Assembly (NCBI GenBank): GCA_963702565.1
Contig: CAVPDE010000016.1
Span: 310,001 to 374,000, forward strand
Source of the DNA: CAVPDE01 sp963702565
Lineage (GTDB): Bacteria > Desulfobacterota > DSM-4660 > Desulfatiglandales > HGW-15
Length of the DNA: 64,000 bases
Direction: 5' to 3'
Shown: piece after piece, positions 61,205 to 64,000 of the stretch
Layout of the letters: every line of letters starts with the position of its first letter
Numbering within the stretch: position 1 is the first letter of the stretch
Notes under the pieces: model-generated
What the model saw: the letters and a program-made list of their open reading frames with translations, nothing else
What the model was told of the DNA's origin: nothing
Database searches by the model: none
Position numbers and translations under genes: made by a program

Positions 61205-61711
61205 ATGGAACAAATGGGTAAAGTTCTTGTGGTGAATCAGGAAAAATGCACCGGATGCAGACTTTGCGAGCTGGTCTGTGCGGTGAAGCATGACGGCATC
61301 TCGAATCCTGCTCGAAGCCGCATCAAGGTGATGAAATGGGAGGCTGAGGGGCTCTACATCCCCATGTCCTGCCAGCAGTGCCAGGACGCCCCTTGCACGA
61401 ATGTCTGCCCTGTGAAAGCGATTTCCAGGGACGAGGATCTGGCCAGGGTCATGGTGGACTATGACAAGTGCATCGGCTGCCGATCCTGCGTTGCCGTGTG
61501 TCCTTTCGGCGCCATGAGCTTCAATGTCATCGATCGAAAGGTCTTCAAGTGCGACCTGTGTGACGGCGACCCTCAGTGCGTCCGTTTCTGCGACATGAAA
61601 GCCGTGGATTACATGAGCGCCGATGAGGTGAGCATCATGAAGAAAAGGGATGCTGCCGCAAGGGTATCCCGGGCAAGCAAAGAGGGCGCAGCCCTCATGG
61701 CTCAGCTCTAG
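61205..61711 (+). CDS. Ferredoxin-type electron-transfer subunit with four [4Fe-4S] motifs
   Basis: 168 residues with 16 cysteines in four groups: CTGCRLCELVC, CQQCQDAPCTNVCP, CIGCRSCVAVCP and CDLCDGDPQCVRFC. This matches the small electron-transfer subunit (AorA/BamC-like or DMSO-reductase beta-like) that partners AOR/BamB catalytic subunits. AAAGGAG precedes the ATG, and a strong terminator follows. With AOR-2, the zinc-ribbon protein and the NarI-like protein it forms a candidate membrane-linked AOR complex. Confidence 0.92.
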   Translation: MEQMGKVLVVNQEKCTGCRLCELVCAVKHDGISNPARSRIKVMKWEAEGLYIPMSCQQCQDAPCTNVCPVKAISRDEDLARVMVDYDKCIGCRSCVAVCPFGAMSFNVIDRKVFKCDLCDGDPQCVRFCDMKAVDYMSADEVSIMKKRDAAARVSRASKEGAALMAQL

Positions 61712-61730
61712 ACCCACACCCCCTGTTCAG

Positions 61731-61767
61731 AGAGGTTTCCGGTTTCGGCCGGAAACCTCTTTTTTTG
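61731..61767 (+). terminator. Intrinsic terminator of the AOR-2 operon
   Basis: AGAGGTTTCCGG and CCGGAAACCTCT form a perfect 12-pair stem followed by a run of T residues, the clearest terminator in the window. Confidence 0.9.
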
Positions 61768-61820
61768 ACCTAAGGGAGCCGGATGGCACAAGAACGCCGT
61801 GCTCCGGCGCCATATATCAT

Positions 61821-61849
61821 TTGACACATAAGGTGAAACTGTCTAGTAT
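61821..61849 (+). promoter_or_regulatory. Putative promoter of the EutA-like gene
   Basis: TTGACA at 61821-61826 and TAGTAT at 61844-61849, 17 bases apart, about 90 bases before the ATG. The same gap (61768-61941) holds an imperfect hairpin near 61775-61803. Confidence 0.55.
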
Positions 61850-61941
61850 TTCGCAGCAAAAAAAGCTTTGCACTCCCCTGACCGGCTCCAGTATCGTTTG
61901 AATTCCTCAGCCAAACCCAGGGGGCTTCTTGAGATCGGGCA

Positions 61942-63372
61942 ATGGGAATAAACAAAATTGAACTCCTTTCTGTCGGCATCGATGTCGGCAGCGCGACAAG
62001 TCATTTGGTCTTTTCAAACCTCGTGTTGGTACGGGACGAGATGTCTCCCACGCTCCGGTTCAATATCGAGGAAAGAAAGGTGATCTATGAAGGCAAGATC
62101 ATTCACACCCCTCTTCTTGAAGACAAGACGATTGATATCGATAAACTGACCGCCTTTTTCAAACAAGAATATCAGCATGCCGGGATTGACCCCGCCGACA
62201 TTCACACGGGCGCGGTGATCATCACCGGAGAGTCGGCCAAGAAACAAAACGCGCCCCAGATCGCAGAGGCTTTGTCCAAGGATGCAGGGAAGCTCGTGGC
62301 AGCTACGGCAGGACCCAATTTCGAGAGTCTCCTCTCTGCCATGGGATCAGGCGCAACCGCACGATCAAGGGATCATCACAAAACTATTATGTCCTGCGAT
62401 ATCGGCGGCGGCACGTCCAACCTCGCCATCTCAAGAGAAGGTGAGGTTCTCTCCACCAGCTGCATCGCTGTGGGCGGCCGATTGATGGCCATGGATTCCG
62501 AGATAAGAATTCGCCAGCTTGCCGAACCAGCGGTCAAAGTCATGCAGGCTATCGGTTTGAACTACAGACTTGGGGATCCAATTCCAAAACCGGACATTGA
62601 AAAAATCGCGACCAAAATGGCCGAAGTGCTCATTGAAGTGATGACGGGCCCTGCGACGTCCCCTTTAGCCAAGGAACTCATGATGACCGGTGATCTGGAT
62701 TTCTCAACGCCCATCGATGAATACATGTTTTCAGGAGGCGTGGCCGAGATCATCTACGCCGGGAAGGGCCGCTACAACGATATCGGGAGCATACTTGCAA
62801 AGAAGATCCGTTCCCTGGCTTCTGAACTCGGCTCTCCCGTGGTAGAGCCGATCAACAAGATCAGAGCCACGGTCATCGGAGCAGGCGCTTACTCCCTGTC
62901 CGTTTCAGGCTCATCGGGTTTTATGGACGACAAGCTCAAACTTCCCATCAGGAACATCCCTGTGCTCCGGGTGGACGTGGAATACGCCAAACTGAGCTTG
63001 GAACACGTGGTTTCCAGGGTGAACATGGCCTTCCAGAGGCACGACTTAGTCGAGGGGCAGGAGATCGTCGCCCTGTACTTCAAGGACCCTGTTCGAGTCA
63101 ACTATCCTGCTTTGGAGTTGTTCGCGAAGTCCATGGAGGCGGCCCTCCCCAACGCTATTGCCAAGAAGATGCCGATTATCCTGATCTTTCAGAAAGATAT
63201 TGCCTGCAGTGTGGGGAATGTCATTCGGCGGGAAACAGGCTTGCACACCAATCTGCTCTCTCTCGATGAATTGTCCTTGAATGACGGGGATTGGATCGAT
63301 ATCAGCGAACCCTTGGTCGGCCGGCAGGTGTTTCCGGTTACCGTGAAGTCTCTGGTCTTCCCTGCAACTTAG
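61942..63372 (+). CDS. EutA-like ethanolamine ammonia-lyase reactivase family protein
   Basis: 476 residues of the EutA family, the ATPase that rebuilds inactive B12 in ethanolamine ammonia-lyase. The actin-like fold shows in VGIDVGSATSHLVFSNLVL, ITGESAKKQNA, CDIGGGTSNLAI and VIGAGAYSLSVSGSSG. No eutB, eutC or microcompartment gene is in the window, and it stands between the AOR-2 operon and MobB. Some anaerobes carry such orphan EutA proteins; their client is not known to me. The start is a weakly supported ATG. Confidence 0.88.
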   Translation: MGINKIELLSVGIDVGSATSHLVFSNLVLVRDEMSPTLRFNIEERKVIYEGKIIHTPLLEDKTIDIDKLTAFFKQEYQHAGIDPADIHTGAVIITGESAKKQNAPQIAEALSKDAGKLVAATAGPNFESLLSAMGSGATARSRDHHKTIMSCDIGGGTSNLAISREGEVLSTSCIAVGGRLMAMDSEIRIRQLAEPAVKVMQAIGLNYRLGDPIPKPDIEKIATKMAEVLIEVMTGPATSPLAKELMMTGDLDFSTPIDEYMFSGGVAEIIYAGKGRYNDIGSILAKKIRSLASELGSPVVEPINKIRATVIGAGAYSLSVSGSSGFMDDKLKLPIRNIPVLRVDVEYAKLSLEHVVSRVNMAFQRHDLVEGQEIVALYFKDPVRVNYPALELFAKSMEAALPNAIAKKMPIILIFQKDIACSVGNVIRRETGLHTNLLSLDELSLNDGDWIDISEPLVGRQVFPVTVKSLVFPAT

Positions 63373-63845
63373 CAGGCAACCTCGGCAGCCTTTTCCAGAG
63401 CGACAGCCGCCATCTCTCGCACGTGCTCATCGTCGGAGATCAGGTAATCTGCGACTCCCTCCTTGAAGGAGGCGGTAAAGAGTTCCAGCCCGTCGAACAG
63501 CTCTTCTTTCTCCTCCTTTTCGCGAAGACACACGATTTTTGGAAACAGGCTTTCCTTCTTGAACCCTTCCACAAGGACCACGTCACAATCGGAGCAATAC
63601 CGGAGCATGTCCTTTAGGCTCCTCTCTCCCTTGACAATGATTTCCGCTTCCACGGCAGAGGCGGCTGCCACCACCGAGGCAAAGGCCCGGTACCGGGAGG
63701 AGTCCGCATCCACAAACTGAAGTTCGCAGGAGACGTGCTTCACTACCCCCACACGCAACCCTTTGCTCGCCAGCTCCTTGCAGAGTTTTACCCCGAGCGT
63801 CGTCTTACCGCTTTTGTGATACCCGATAATGCCGACCGCCTTCAC
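63369..63845 (-). CDS. mobB: Molybdopterin-guanine dinucleotide biosynthesis protein B (MobB)
   Basis: 158 residues of the P-loop MobB family: VGIIGYHKSGKTTLGVKLCKELASKGLRVGVVKHVS (Walker A) and VVLVEGFKKESLFPKIVCLR. It helps to attach a nucleotide to the pterin cofactor, here probably for molybdenum or tungsten enzymes such as the AORs nearby. Its stop overlaps the convergent EutA-like stop by four bases. The MoaD-like gene follows upstream on the same strand after six bases. Confidence 0.93.
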   Translation of the reverse strand: MKAVGIIGYHKSGKTTLGVKLCKELASKGLRVGVVKHVSCELQFVDADSSRYRAFASVVAAASAVEAEIIVKGERSLKDMLRYCSDCDVVLVEGFKKESLFPKIVCLREKEEKEELFDGLELFTASFKEGVADYLISDDEHVREMAAVALEKAAEVAC

Positions 63846-63851
63846 CTGATC

Positions 63852-64000
63852 CTAGCCTCCGGAAAGCATCATGGTGAGGTGAATCTCATCCCCGTCCTTG
63901 ACCGGCTTGGCGAGCTCGTTGGGATAGGCGCTCTGGAGATTCAAGTAGATTTCAACGATATTGGAGAGTTTTCCATTCTTGCCAAAAATGGAAGACTCCA
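63852..64000 (-). CDS. MoaD/ThiS-family sulfur carrier protein, partial (N-terminus outside window)
   Basis: The last 49 codons are visible on the minus strand and read ...SIFGKNGKLSNIVEIYLN...DGDEIHLTMMLSGG then stop. The terminal Gly-Gly and the DGDEIHL pattern are those of MoaD-type sulfur carriers. It is followed by MobB after six bases, so the two form a cofactor operon. This is the second MoaD-like gene of the window (the other is at 18894). Confidence 0.85.
   Translation of the reverse strand, partial: ESSIFGKNGKLSNIVEIYLNLQSAYPNELAKPVKDGDEIHLTMMLSGG

Overview
The window reads as a chromosomal segment of a strictly anaerobic Gram-negative bacterium, most likely a member of the former Deltaproteobacteria (Desulfobacterota; a syntroph or sulfate reducer). 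The pointers are two tungsten-type aldehyde:ferredoxin oxidoreductases (AOR) with several pterin-cofactor genes, a CooC-type ATPase, many ferredoxin-like proteins, LPS synthesis (KdsB), the cmk-rpsA-sppA order, HflKC and IHF. The assignment comes from gene content only. No CRISPR array, tRNA or rRNA gene was recognised.

Layout. 1-9650: a small-molecule metabolism block (methyltransferase end, gamma-carbonic-anhydrase-like protein, cyclic-2,3-diphosphoglycerate-synthetase-like GTPase, carbamate kinase, two cysteine-cluster proteins, AlaX-type editing protein, acyl-CoA dehydrogenase, tandem UspA protein, PrmA, CooC). 9650-16030: serC, asnS, a PilZ-like protein, SixA, an EamA transporter, a DUF6125-like protein and a monoacylglycerol-lipase-like hydrolase. 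16225-22150: first AOR locus (AOR, an odd 197-residue protein, MoaD-like protein, HesA/ThiF-type adenylyltransferase, ferredoxin-nitroreductase fusion, membrane protein). 22160-27345 (minus strand): prepilin peptidase, histidine kinase, sigma-54 response regulator and HtrA-type protease. 27400-33400: housekeeping genes (tsaC, sppA, rpsA, cmk, ihf, SRP RNA, yfiH). 33455-35385: a complete-looking group II intron. 35500-47040: nucleotidase, zinc ribbons, queD, kdsB, recJ, ACT protein, hflKC, DUF721, TrmN6-like, DUF1015 and SAH/MTA deaminase. 47400-53220: an oligopeptide ABC transporter. 53290-56640: GGCT-like, PNPOx-like, M23 peptidase and HD protein. 56668-61770: IclR-regulated second AOR locus. 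61820-64000: EutA-like protein, MobB and a second MoaD-like protein.

The second AOR locus is the most coherent system. An IclR regulator is divergent from a NarI-like/ferredoxin membrane protein, followed by a zinc-ribbon protein, a ~646-residue AOR and a 16-cysteine ferredoxin subunit. Four palindromes of the form GTTCAT-N4-ATGAAC (two exact, two with one mismatch) lie in the two intergenic regions. Three of them sit just downstream of plausible sigma-70 promoters. The AOR frame is broken by one extra base near 60702. Neighbouring EutA-like, MobB and MoaD-like genes suggest one genomic island for tungsto- or molybdopterin enzymes.

The intergenic regions hold several families of hairpin-forming repeats. 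One family (9668-9859 and 45982-46236) has terminal inverted repeats whose two arms match within each copy but differ between copies. Several enzymes lack a canonical catalytic or metal-binding residue: the acyl-CoA dehydrogenase, the gamma-carbonic-anhydrase-like protein and the GGCT-like protein.
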